NCBI RefSeq assembly: GCF_021730395.1
Contig: NC_069373.1
Coordinates: 15,828,001 to 15,892,000, forward strand
Length of the DNA stretch: 64,000 nucleotides
Direction of reading: 5' to 3'
From: Mercenaria mercenaria
Lineage: Eukaryota > Mollusca > Bivalvia > Venerida > Veneridae
The notes below the pieces were generated by a model. The model was not told where the DNA came from. It saw nothing but the letters and a program-made list of their open reading frames with translations, and did not search any database. The translations under genes were made by a program, and so were the position numbers. Shown here piece by piece: positions 1 through 12,500 of the stretch (positions are counted from its first letter, which is position 1; every line of letters begins with the position of its first letter).

Positions 1-653
1 AAATACTACACCAAGTTGAACACAGAACTTTGTGAAGGTTAAGGATCTTATCACAAAAAAGTTATAATTATCTTCCATCAATTTGAAAGCGAATGCATAC
101 CCAAATCTATAATGGATTTTTGAAAATTAATTCAAAACTTCATGACATACCGTAACAGCCAAAAAGGGATTAAGTGCTTTTTACAACAATCATCCACTTT
201 TTTGCGCCGAGATGATTATATTTAAAGTGTACGTTATTATTACTATTATTATTGTTATATTACAATATAGTTACCAATGTATTCTTTAGAATGATAAATT
301 GCTGAAACCTACCGGAAATACTTGTGACATCTTTAGAAATGACCTGAATATGACTCATGGAACATATCTAACCAACGCTTATTCTAGTCACAAGTATTTT
401 CATAAAAATTCGCCACCGTAAGACTGTACACCAAACCAACAGCTTTGTTGAAAAAATATCACGTGCATAAATTGGAAATGCTTGCACGTGACGTGACGGG
501 GGCAAATATTTGAATTTATCATCATACTCGTGTATCGATATTTTTTTATATTCGTATTAACACATTAATTAATGCTAAGAATAAACAATATATTGACTTA
601 TGTATGTTAAGTTTGTCTATTATTGCACATGCATCCAGTTTAATAACTGTTTA

Positions 654-1235
654 TTATAGACACGTTTTTAATTGACTAATGTCTATCTCCGCTGCTTGAT
701 TGAACTCGAACAGACAACTCTCATTGAACAGTGTTGGCTCAAATGGCTTTGGTCCAATCTGATGGGCGAGAACCATTTCTTGGATAGAGGCTTTCGAACG
801 ATATGACAGACAAACGAGGCAATTTCTTCCTTCAGTTCCCATTAAACTAGCGGTTTGATAAGATCAGGTCCATACTCAGGGATGAACACTTCTAAACCTT
901 GGAACACTCGCATCCATAAAATCTGCACAACAGGCAAAAATGATTCATCAGCCGAGTCGCAGATACTTAAATGAAAAATGCCCTATCCTTTGCTTACAAA
1001 AACTTTCTCTGTTTGGAGTTTGGTCACTTCTAACCATTCTCGCATACCAGAGGTCTACCGTGGTTCCCCGGATGAACGTCTCGGGATTTTGACGAACATC
1101 TGATGGATGAGAATGCTTCTCACTGGAAAGGACAAAAACAAAACTGAAAAAGAGCAGCATTGTGCAAATAAGATGGTTCAAAAAGACAGCTCCACTTATT
1201 TCAGTGTTTCTAAAATGCAACAAGTTTAAGGTCAC
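654..1235 (-). other. coding-like minus-strand frames, unidentified
   Basis: Two minus-strand frames look more protein-like than their surroundings. The frame 1235-948 has a hydrophobic stretch (HLICTMLLFFSFVFVLSS) followed by a hydrophilic part containing RGTTVDLWYARMVRSD. The frame 842-654 starts MGTEGRNCLVCLSYRSKAS. A TGTGCAG acceptor at about 925 and a TTTTAG acceptor at about 1210 could define exons. They may belong to a gene that begins or ends outside the window, or to an old repeat. No function can be given. Confidence 0.2.
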
Positions 1236-1625
1236 TTGAACACCGTAGAAATGACACCAGGTAACATGAGATTTTCAAGTAATATTGGTGTTTGATTACT
1301 ATTCCTTGTCTCCATACCCTGTAAGGATTACACACTTCATGCACCTGTATTGTCTCCGCCAGGTTTACTAGTATACTGGCATGTATTTTTCAAGTTCTCA
1401 TTATTTACTCACGCTACACTTTAGAATGGTCTGCCTGGTCACAATACTGCTATGCAGACTATATCAAAAACATAAACTATTAGGTTAGCAAGTAAGTTTA
1501 CCACTTTCAACTTTCAATTGTTCGTTTTTTTAAGCTCTGGTAGCTCCAACCTGCAGCCAAGTGCAAGTATTTGAATGAAATTGAGGAACGTCCATCAAAT
1601 ATGGTATATACCAAGTTTAGTGAAG

Positions 1626-1913
1626 CCCGTCCGCTTAGCTCAGTAGGTAGAGCGTCGGTCTACGGATCGCGGTGTCGTGAGTTCGATCCTCGGGCGGGGC
1701 GTATGTTCTCCGGGACTATTTGATAAACGACATTGTGTCTGAAATCATTAGTCCTCCACCTCTGATTCATGTGGGGAAGTTGACAGTTACTTGCGGAGAA
1801 CAGGTTTGTACTGGTACAGAATCCAGGAACACTGGTTAGGTTAACTGCCCGCCGTTATATGACTGAAATACTGTTGAAAAACGGCGTTAAACACAAAACA
1901 AACAAACAAAAAG
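1626..1913 (+). repeat. tRNA-derived SINE, Meta-type (RUDI-like)
   Basis: The head folds as a tRNA: 7-bp acceptor stem CCCGCTT/GGGCGGG with GT pairs, A box TAGCTCAGTAGG and B box GAGTTCGATCC. A conserved body follows (GGTTTGTACTGGTACAGAATC), then the tail CTGTTGAAAAACGGCGTTAA and an AAACA repeat. The body and tail match the Meta-domain SINEs known from bivalves. It lies outside any gene found here. Confidence 0.85.
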
Positions 1914-1919
1914 TTTAGT

Positions 1920-2990
1920 GAAGATCATTCAAGCATTTCATGACAAGAACTTGTTCAAAGTCTTGTCTATATTTTTTTAGCAAAACTAGATCTAAACAAG
2001 TTGAACCAATTACTAAGAGGACCATGTAAGGACACTTAATGCTTTTCTATTTTTAGTTTTGGTAACCCTTCAGGGGGTCAAAGAGAACTGTTTGAATAAG
2101 AACAAATCTGAGTGAGGAGGTTACAGACCAAGTCCTGAAGATTCATCAAGTAGTACATGAGGAAGAATTTTTTGAATGTTTTTCTTTTACTAGCTCTGGT
2201 GGCATGATTAAGCAAAACCATTTAACAACCTTCAGACAAGACCATACAACAATGCTACAGACCAAGTTTGATGAAGATCTATCAAGTTGTTCATGTGAAG
2301 AAGTCATTTAAAGGTTGTTTTTTATAGCTCTGGTGGTCTGGTTTGAACAAAATTGAGAAAATACCTTACACAGATGCTCAAGACCAAGCCTTGTGGAGGT
2401 CCATGAACTTGTTCATAAGAAGAAGTTGTTGACAGGATCTTTAAGTTCTACCAGCCCCTAAAAGATGTCAAGCCAAACCATTTGAACAAACTTGAGAAAG
2501 GATCACAATAGGATAACTCCAACAAATTTTCCTGAAGTTCCTTCACACTGTTCAAAGAGCTATAAACATAAATAGATCTAACTCCATGCTCGCCGATGTT
2601 TGTTTTTACTAAGATAACGCCAATTCACACTCTGACACGAGATCACGCGAGATTACAGCCAGTTGCCATTCTGTGTATCTTATACTTCTTTGCACTGTTC
2701 CAGACGAGATATTTAAAGGTTTTTTATTTGTACAATTTTAGCGGCAAAGAATAAGCATTTGAACAGATCTGAGAGAGGTCCATGTCAGAATGCTACAGAC
2801 CAAGGCCTGACTAGTTGTTTGGAGAAAGATGTCTCAGTAGTAAACTTTTAATGCAGGACGACAGACGATGGACTACAAACCATTTAACAATACTAAAAGC
2901 TCGCCCTGAACAAAGTTCCATTGAGCTAAAAATGTTTACTAAAACTGTCATTCTGCTTTACAAGCATGCAGCTCAGGAAAAGTTTCAACA
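1920..2990 (+). repeat. diverged tandem-unit element
   Basis: About five units of 150-190 bases repeat phrases such as TAGCTCTGGTGG, GCTACAGACCAAG, GAAGATC-ATCAAG and GTTCATGAGAAGAAG. The same family recurs at 52.79-53.08 kb. It is non-coding and old. Confidence 0.55.
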
Positions 2991-3057
2991 CACAACCACT
3001 TAGGCAAATTTAAATTGTAAGGACAGAATGGATAAAACAAAATCTATGTTCATCATG

Positions 3058-3063
3058 TTTTAT
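3058..3063 (-). promoter_or_regulatory. possible HEMK1 polyadenylation signal
   Basis: The minus strand reads AATAAA here, about 470 bases past the HEMK1 stop. No closer clear signal was seen. In AT-rich DNA this hexamer is frequent, so the assignment rests only on position. Confidence 0.25.
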
Positions 3064-3535
3064 TATGTTTCCAATTATTTTATGACGAACCTTTAATAAA
3101 ATATGTTAAAAAAATCCTTTGCAAGCATAAAATGGAAAGTGCAAAACATCTCGCACCCACTAGCACTGTCTTTAGCGGAATTCTATAAAGCAGTCCCCTT
3201 TTAATACAATTTAGTACAAAGATTTACATTTTGTTTTCAAATTTAATGAAACTGTACACGTTACTGATGGTGATTATACTAGGATGTCAAAGTCAAGGAC
3301 ACAGCTGGTTCTTTGTTGCCATTTTCGCCATTCCAACTTGTAATCAGCTTTTCGATTTTTGTATGATCAAGACTCCCAGGTGTTTCATGTGCCACTTGTG
3401 ATGCTATTGCATTCTGGTACTAGTCAAAGATAACATTGTTCATCTCACCACATCAATACCAGTCACATTATCATCATGGTCTACTGTCACTCAGATCTCT
3501 TGCCTGTTGTCATATTATCAACAACTATTTCTTCT

Positions 3536-6500
3536 TCATTTCTTCAGCTGCAACTTGCAAAACCTCCCCCTTTAAAAGAAAATGCCTTAAAATTCAAATA
3601 TTTTATCATATTAGTCTAATGCTTTTCAGTTTTAAGATGTTTCAAATGGTCTGTTTCTGCATTCTCACTCACAAGAATGTACAATATACTATACTACTGT
3701 TAACCAATTGTACTTAATCTATATACGTGTATTAAACTTTGAGTGTAACCAGTCAATTAAACCTTAAAATTCATTCAAAACACATTGATATATGGTGTAC
3801 ATTTTAGAATTAAGGAATAATAAATATGTTTCTGTGTTTCATCAGTTAATAAAATATGGGCAGGAGTTAGGATGCGTAATAATTAAATCATGGCGCTAGC
3901 ACAAGTGATTCAATTTTTCGGCTGTGACTAAATACAGAGTTGGTGCGCCCGTGATATATTACAGACTCCGGTATATACCGGATTAACTAAATTTGAACAA
4001 AAATACCTTAAATGTATATATTTTGTAACCATGGTGATTCTAACCCTAACCTTTAGTCAATATATTATGCACATTATACACTAAATGCATGCGGACATGC
4101 AAAAAAAATGAGTATTTTTGCCGTGCGTTCCATTTGATAATAATTCCGCGCATGCGCCGAACGGCTGCACCAACTCTGCAATGAGAAACATTCCAATTTT
4201 TCGCGTCCGGATGACTGCCCGTATTTTATTAACTGACACAATTATTGGAACAAGTTTATCATTTCAATTCTAACAATGCAGATAGATCAGCTAAATTGCA
4301 ATTAACAATTCTACATCTTCAGTGCAATATGTCATATGGGTCATCTGCTGTTACAATTTACCCATGTGGTTAAAAAGTGATGCATAGCCAACGGAACATT
4401 TAGATATTTGTTTCTTTTTTATCAGAGTTTTGAGAAGTATTTATAAACTAGTAATCGAACAGCTCGCAAACATTTCATGAACAGAATCATTTTTTGCTGT
4501 CTGACCCAGTGTTACGACCTTTAGTTTTGTATGACGTCATACTTTATGTCATACTTTTGATTAACTGATTTAATTCCCTCGTAGAGATCAAAATGTGTTC
4601 TACAGCCCTGCAAATAAGTCAGTACGGCATTTTATAATAACTATGTTTTTGAAAAGTTGTTTACAACTACTACTACTATACCAGATTTATATAGCGCCCT
4701 TTTCATGATAAACACGTTCAAGGGCGCTTTACATATACTGCAGCCACACAGGGCGCGAAATCATCCTCTACTAGTACAGACACAGAGCTATCTGACCAGA
4801 GGGACAGAGTGAGATAAAGCCCCCAGAACAGACAGAGAGAACTTTTTCAGATACAGACGTGTCCAGCTAACTTAGCCTAGGTCTTTTCGAATAGACAGTC
4901 TGGTTCTTTAACGTGCCCAGGGTATAGACAGTTTGGCCATGGAACAGAAGTAGAATCTCTTATGTCACAATAGTAGGAGGTAAACTATATCAGCCAGCCA
5001 TATTTTATCGAAGATTCATATATAGGCTATTTTGCTATAATATCTTTATATAGCACTTAATACTAGTCGTGTTAGAATCACAGTTCACACAAGTGTTGAT
5101 TAAAAGAAAACTATTTCTCTCCCTTAACTCATTTGCATTTATATCTATGTTCATTACTGGATCCCTCCACCAGTTTATAGTTCCAAACTAAAATTTGCTG
5201 GCTAAAGTCAAAACTTGAAGAAAAACAATTTAAAACTTATTTCTAATGTCACATAATAAACACTTACTGAATGACTTGCCAGTCAATAGTCAAAACTTCT
5301 GACCATTAAGCTATTCACTAAGTGTAAAGCATATACCTCTGAAAGTATACTATTTCATAAAGTATGTTACCTTTGTGTGAAATCCTGTATTGTCTTTATG
5401 TATGAAAGCATGAATTCAGGATGTAATTCAACAATCTTCTTGATTTTCTCTGGCTGTTCCAACCCCACTTCAAGCCAAAGGACACTAAATGAAAATCAGA
5501 TACCTCAGTCATGTCAACTTTTCATTAGATATTCATTTGAAATAAGCAAATTAGAATCACAACATCACGAAAACGCACATTATTTTTTGTTTAACATCAA
5601 TACTGCATGATGTCTACATGTACAGTTTTCTGTATTTGTAGCAGAAAATCTTAGCAAGAAAAGTCTTTAATGATCTCCTGCAGTAAACTGAAAGAATTAT
5701 TAAGAGCTGTCTAATGCCAGTGCACTAAACTATTTGAAGCTGAGAAAGGCACATAATTTTGCTAAAATGTAAGCCAGAGTTATGAAATTGCCATGTGAAG
5801 TCAACCCATGACGCCAAGGATGTGCGGAGAATCTGAAAATATTTTGACAAGTAGTTCATGAGAAACATGCTTACATGCAAAACTGTCACCAAACTTCTCT
5901 GTTAAAAAGGGGCACGTCTTTGACAAAAATAAAAGTCAGTTATGTTACTTGCCACTTGGGGTCATATCATGATGCTAAAGTCATGTGTGAAGATTGAAAG
6001 CATTTGGCGTAGAAGATTTTGAGAAACCTTCTTGCATGTAGAACTTACTGTAAAATTTTTCTAAGCTAAAACAGGGCATAATTTTGACAAAATAAAAGCG
6101 GACTTTATTAGCTTGTCCTGTGAGATCTTCTCATAATGCTAAAACATTGTGTAAATTTTTAAAAGCATTTAGCTTTATCCCAAAATTATGACCTTTAGAA
6201 TGATAACAAGTTTTTCCTTTGATTTGACCTGGTGACCTAGTTTTTGACCCCAGATGACCCAATATCAAATTCGTCCAAGATTTTATTAAGGGTAACATTC
6301 TGACCAAGTTTCATTAAGATAGGGCCAAAATTGTGACCTCTAGAGTGTTAACAAGCTTTTCCTTTGATTGACCTGGTAACCTAGTTTTTGACCCCAGATG
6401 ACCTAAAATCAAACTTCTCCAAGATTTTATTGAGGGTAACATTTTGACCAAGTTTCGTTAAGATTGGGCCAAAATTGTGACCTCTAGAGTGTTAACAGTC

Positions 6501-9500
6501 AATTGTTGACGATGGACGACTGACAACGGACGGACAGACGACGACGGACGACGAACACAGGGCAATCACAAAAGCTCACCTTTGAGCACTTTGTGCTCAG
6601 GTGAGCTAAAAAAAGGTCAAGCTAAAAATCATGCTTTCCATACTTTTCTTGAAAAACTCATCTGATCATAAAAGTATCTATTCAAACACTTTTCTCTTTG
6701 AAAGAAATGAAAGATTTTCAAAATTGATGACAGAAACAAACTGACACTGGGAAACAAACCTTTGTTTATCCTTAATGAGATTGCATGATTCTGCAAGTAT
6801 TCTGCAAATTATATCTAGACCATCAGTTCCACCATGCAGCGCACCATGATCCTCATACCTTGAATAAAACACTACCCTTTAATTTTATAACCAAATATAT
6901 TACATGAACCCTTCAATATATCACTGGTCCATAGTTAATCCTATCTGACCAGTCTATATTCAACCTGTTTACTAGGCCTATAACTCAAATATTTGAAAAG
7001 AACTATGTGAAAATTAATTTCTGATGTCATGTAATAAAACACTTCAAATGTCTTGCCAGTCAATATTCAAAGCTATGGACCCTCGATCCTTCAGACCTTG
7101 GGTAATAGTTTTGACCATTGACCTGCAAGCCATTCAATAATTTTAGATTGTACATATTCTATTGCACATTGTGGCATTTAGGTACCAGGACCAGGAGCTT
7201 CATGGGAAATTCCTAGGAATATTTCCCAGGATTTTCTCAAGAAATTCCCAGGATATTAATGAGAATTTCTGCATAGAATTACTGTATATAATACTGGGTA
7301 AGTTTTGCTTGATTTAGAACAGTAATTTCATAGCAAGCAGTCTTACATGTAGTGTTCAGAATTCTAGAAACTTGTGTGTTTATGTTTTACGAGATAAAGA
7401 ATATTAATATTCAATATTTTAAAATAACAAGTGACATTATTTGGGAAATGTATAGAAAAACTGTGTTTTAACATTATAAATGCAAGAAAACAGGTTATAC
7501 GACCATGGAATAATTTCACGAGGACATAGCCCGAGTGAATTATTCTGGGGGTGTATAACCGATTTGAGTGTATTAATTAAAGTAAAACATGATTTTGCTA
7601 TACATTATTTCGATTTTAATATACTCTTATTATAAAACAGTACATAAAATATAGTAGCCCTCTTTCCTGGTCTCAACAAAAGTATTGACATCATCACATG
7701 TCAACGTGACATCACTTAAGCATAACATATTTTAGAAATGCTGTTTTGTTCTGTTGTTGTTGTTTTTCCTTTCTTTCATATCTGTTTTACATGTTGTTCT
7801 TTTTTCATTCCTTGTTTTATTTCACATATTATACAGTTCTTCAATGACTTGCTAACCAAATTACTCAAATGTATTGTCAGAGGTCTGAAGAACCTGGAAT
7901 CAGTAGTTCTGACTATTGACCAGCAAGCCATTCGCTAAGTGTTTTATAACGTGGTATCAGAAATAGTTTTTTTTTATTACAGTTTTGACTTTAGCCTAGC
8001 AAAATGTTGTGTTTAACTATAGACTGGTCAATAACACAAACTATGGACCTGCGATTTATATACAAGTAGGGCTGTCATTGATTGGGTCTTAGGCATATCG
8101 ACAATACCGATATATCAGGAGACAAAAATCGACGATACATCGATATATCGATTATTAAGTTAGATTAACAACCTTTTAGTTCATATGCATACTATATACC
8201 ATCCTGTAAATGCTATTTTTAGTTTTATTGCATACTTATCATATTACTGTTTGATTGTGTTGTATTTGTATTTATGAAATAAAAGAAATAAAAATTAATA
8301 AAAACTTTCATTTTTATTTTGCCTTCACTTCTCTTTTACATTTTACATAAATGTACAGTTTTGTGAACTTAATTGTTTTTGAGGGTCTGGGTGTTTATCT
8401 GGATAGTTTTTTCTCTCTGTAAAATATCGATTTTTGAAAATGGGAATCGATAACCGATCGACAAAAATATATTGTTGATACATCGATATCGTTTCTATCG
8501 ATGACAGCCCTATATACAAGGTCATGTAAAAACACAATATAATATTATGGTCATGTGATCTGAGACGGAATTGTTTCATAGGCTCATAAACAAGAGCTGT
8601 CGGAGGACAGCAACGCTCGACTATTTAACAGCCTTGTCGCTTGAATGAATAAGAAAGTCGAAAAAGGGGCATAATTTAGTAAAAAAGTAAAATAGGGTCA
8701 TGGAACCTGCATAGTGCTTAACAGCTCATGACAGTGAACTAGTGTGTGAAGTTTCAATCCTTTCCAATTAGTGGATACTGAGATACCAGCTTACATACAA
8801 AAACTTAACCAAAAATTTCTATGTTGAAAAAGGGGCATAATTTTGTAAAAAAGCAAAATAAAGTTATTGGACCTGCTTTGGGCATGTCAGATCATGACAG
8901 TGAACAAGTGTGTGAAGTTTCAATCCATTCCCATTAGTGAGTACTGAGATACCAGCTTACATACAAAACCTTAACCAAAAAATTCTAAGTCGAAAAAGGG
9001 GCATAATTTTGTAAAAAAGCAAAATAGAGTTATGGAACCTGTGCAATGTAAGTCAGTTTATCACAGTAAATAAGTGTGTGAAGTTTCAATCCATTCCCAC
9101 AAGTGGTTACTGAGATACCAGCTTACATACAAAACCTTAACCAAAAATTTCTAAGTCAAAAAAGGGGCATAATTTTGTAAAAAAGCAAAACAGAGTTATG
9201 GAACCTGTGCAATGTAAGTCAGTTTATCACAGTGAATAAGTGTGTGAAGTTTCAATCCATTCCCACAAGTGGTTGCCGAGATACCAGCTTACATACAAAA
9301 ACTTAACCAAATCGGGACGCGGACGCGGACGTGGACGCGGACGCCGACGCATGGGCGAGTCCAATAGCTCTACTATTCTATGAATAGTCGAGCTAAAAAT
9401 ATACAAGCAAATAATTTTATCATCCACTTTTGAAAAGCCATTACTGTTTGATATGAATGGAAGTTTATAGTTGCAGTTAACACTTCTGTGATCAGTATTA

Positions 9501-12500
9501 ACTATTGAGCCATGCCATGACAAAACCAACATAGTGTGTTTGCCACCAGCATGGATCCAGACCAGCCTGCGCATTCGCATCCGCGCAGTCTGGTCAGGAT
9601 CCATGCTGTTGGCTAACGGTTTGTCTAATTACAATAGGTTTTATACTTATATTTTATGGATTTGTCCATTATCATTTGATGCGGACATTAGAAGAGCTAT
9701 TTCAAAAAACATTATCAACATGAATTTCACAATTATTGTTTTACAAACAGTAAATGTACCCAGCAACTTCCTTTTCAAGGGTGTCCATCTCATCTGAGGT
9801 CAAATATGGAGGGTTGCTCACTAGAACGTTGTATGGTCCATTACAGGATAACTCTGATATTGTTTGATCTGTAAAATGAATGGTCAAAAAAGTTCTTCTT
9901 CTATACATACACATTGAAAATATATATGAGCCGGACCATGAGAAAACCAACATAGTGGGTATGCGACCAGCATGGATCCAGACCAGCCTGCGCATCCGCG
10001 CAGTCTGGTCAGGCTCCATGCTGTTCGCTTTTAAAGCCTATTGGAAATGGAGAAACTATTAGCGAACAGCATGGATCCTGACCAGACTGCGCGGATGCGC
10101 AGGCTGGTCTGGATCCATGCTGGTCGCATACCCACTATGTTGGTTTTCCCATGGCACGGCTCATATAATTCTTCTAGATACTTTATCAAATACTGTTCAA
10201 ATGTTGATGCTGGATGATAAAGAAATATGATAAAATGTCAAGAACATTTTCCCTTCTGATATAATATATAACACTGTACATTATGTAAATTATCAAAAGA
10301 GGAAGACCATGATCACAATTACACACACTTTTTCATACCATGGATGATCATCTAAAATTGATCAAAAGTGTAGTGGTAGCATAGATCTACTTTCGTTTTC
10401 ACAGCCGTAGACAAAAAACTTTGGTCTCAGCAAAAAAGTATGTTTCTCAAATCTTCAAAACAATGCAATCTTATTCCTGGTAAAAGTGACATCATCAAAT
10501 AATCAGTGACATGTGTATATAGGAACACTACTGAATTAATAAGAAAGTGCCAAAAACTGTATGCTGATGATAATATTTGCACCTGCTCTACATGCAGAGA
10601 GGACGAACAGAGCGATGCAAACAATACTTGTATACCTTCATTTTCAAGGCCACTTGAAACATCCAATATATAAATTAAATCGTCTTAAAACATTAATGTT
10701 CAAATGTAACCTTTAAATATGTCTCCATGGATCACTTGTATTCTGTCTTGAAGATTGAAGCGAGAAGCATTTGTCAATGTTAAAGTGCAGGCAGTTTCAC
10801 TTTTATCCACAGCAATACACTGTACCTACAATACAAGGCTGGTGTAACTTATACATTCTACTTTATCAAATACAGCATTTGAACTTTTTTTATTCAATCA
10901 TTCATATACAATCTATTAGTATTGTTATGAAATCTTGATTAATGAATGCACTAATTCTGAAATTCAATTTATGATGAAATCACTATGTACTGTGAAAACA
11001 GTAATATCCATGGGGGACTAACTTTCACTGATTTTTTGGTCAAGTCAATTCACAAAATTTATTCCCAAGAAACAAGTAAATTCCTATACATTTTATGTTC
11101 AAATCTGAAGCCACAAATTCATATCCCTGTGAAACAGCTGTATTGCCTAATATCATAAAAATTCATGCTATGAAATTATTTGATTTCACAGTAGCTATTT
11201 GCCACAAATATTTTTAAAAATACTTCACCAAAATTTCAAAGGTGTGCATGATAAGAATTGACATTGTAAAAGTAATACATGTAGTAGTTTTGAAAGCATA
11301 TCATTATGTAAAAATTTCTGTTAAAACAAATATACATTTGGTAACTTGCTAAGTATATACAAAGATAGTGCTCCAGTCCCACAACCAATCTCCAGAAAAG
11401 TCCCTTCTTGTTCACGTTCCAAAGGCCACTCATCAACTATAATGCTTGCAAGTTCCTGTGTGATATGAGAAAATCTTGACTATCACTGCTTAAAGAAATA
11501 ACGTTCATAAACCAGTTACTAAACCTTGCATTTGGAACAGACAGACTTAATATAGTTACAAAATATATACAAATTTATAACAAAGAACCCATTTCTAACT
11601 GCTGCCAAAAGAAACGAGACGAATTCAGGTTGAAAAGAGCTGTTTGTAGAACATCATATTCCCCCCATAACAGCCTGTTAAAGGCAAACAGTTGTATAAT
11701 TTTCTGTTTCCAGGGTTCAGTCATCATGACCTTGAACTAACTGACATTAAAATAAAAGGGCAAAATTTACTGACCATGGATGAACATGCTATGAAGTTTG
11801 ATGGCCAAATGCCTTGGTGCTTTCCAGATGCATATCCTAAAATATTAAGTCTGAAGACCACACAGGCCTTGCCCTAAAACCTCAATACAGTAGGGCTCAT
11901 CTACAGAACATAGCCACTCATGTTATATAGAATGATAGCCATAAGCCAAAGCATTCTCAAATAATCGATAATAAATGTTATTGTGACTCACTACCAAAAC
12001 AACAGAAGTCACAGTGGTCTTCTACTGACCAAAGGCAATATTTGACCTACTGATTTCAAAAACAATTTGGTCATCTACAGGCCAGAGACAGCAATGCTAT
12101 GAAGTTTGGTGAATGCAGGCCTAACCTTTCTCAAACTAAACAATGTTAAAAATATCAAGGCTACTGTGGCCATGACTTTTGACCTACTGACCATAAAACT
12201 ATTGCAATCATCTGCTGGCCACAGGCAATCATATGTTGAAGTTTAACAGGCTTGGCCAGTGCAATCTCTAGTTATTGACTGGAAGCCATTTTCAGTCTCA
12301 AAGTTACTAGTACCTTGATCTTGTAAAATATTTTAAATCTCAAGGTCATTTGACTTTGACCTTTGACCGAATGGCCCAAAAAACTGTAGTTGTCATTTAC
12401 TGATCAAAAGCTGATATCCTATGAAGTCTGATCAGAGTACGCCTTAGGGTTTTAAGTTAATATTGGAAACTAAACTGTCTAACCAAAAATGCGGAAAACA

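Noticed and set aside
1626-1700. tRNA gene
   Set aside because: The tRNA-like part continues into a conserved SINE body and tail found again at 39.3 and 54.4 kb.
3033-3045. Alternative HEMK1 last exon reading RFCFIHSVLTI
   Set aside because: It is in phase, but the acceptor has no pyrimidine tract and the protein ending fits the family less well than the exon at 3536-3569.
11361-11455. HEMK1 exon 5 ending at the first GTATAT (11361)
   Set aside because: That donor breaks phase with exon 6 and drops the conserved LYILSKLP block; the donor after 11336 keeps both.
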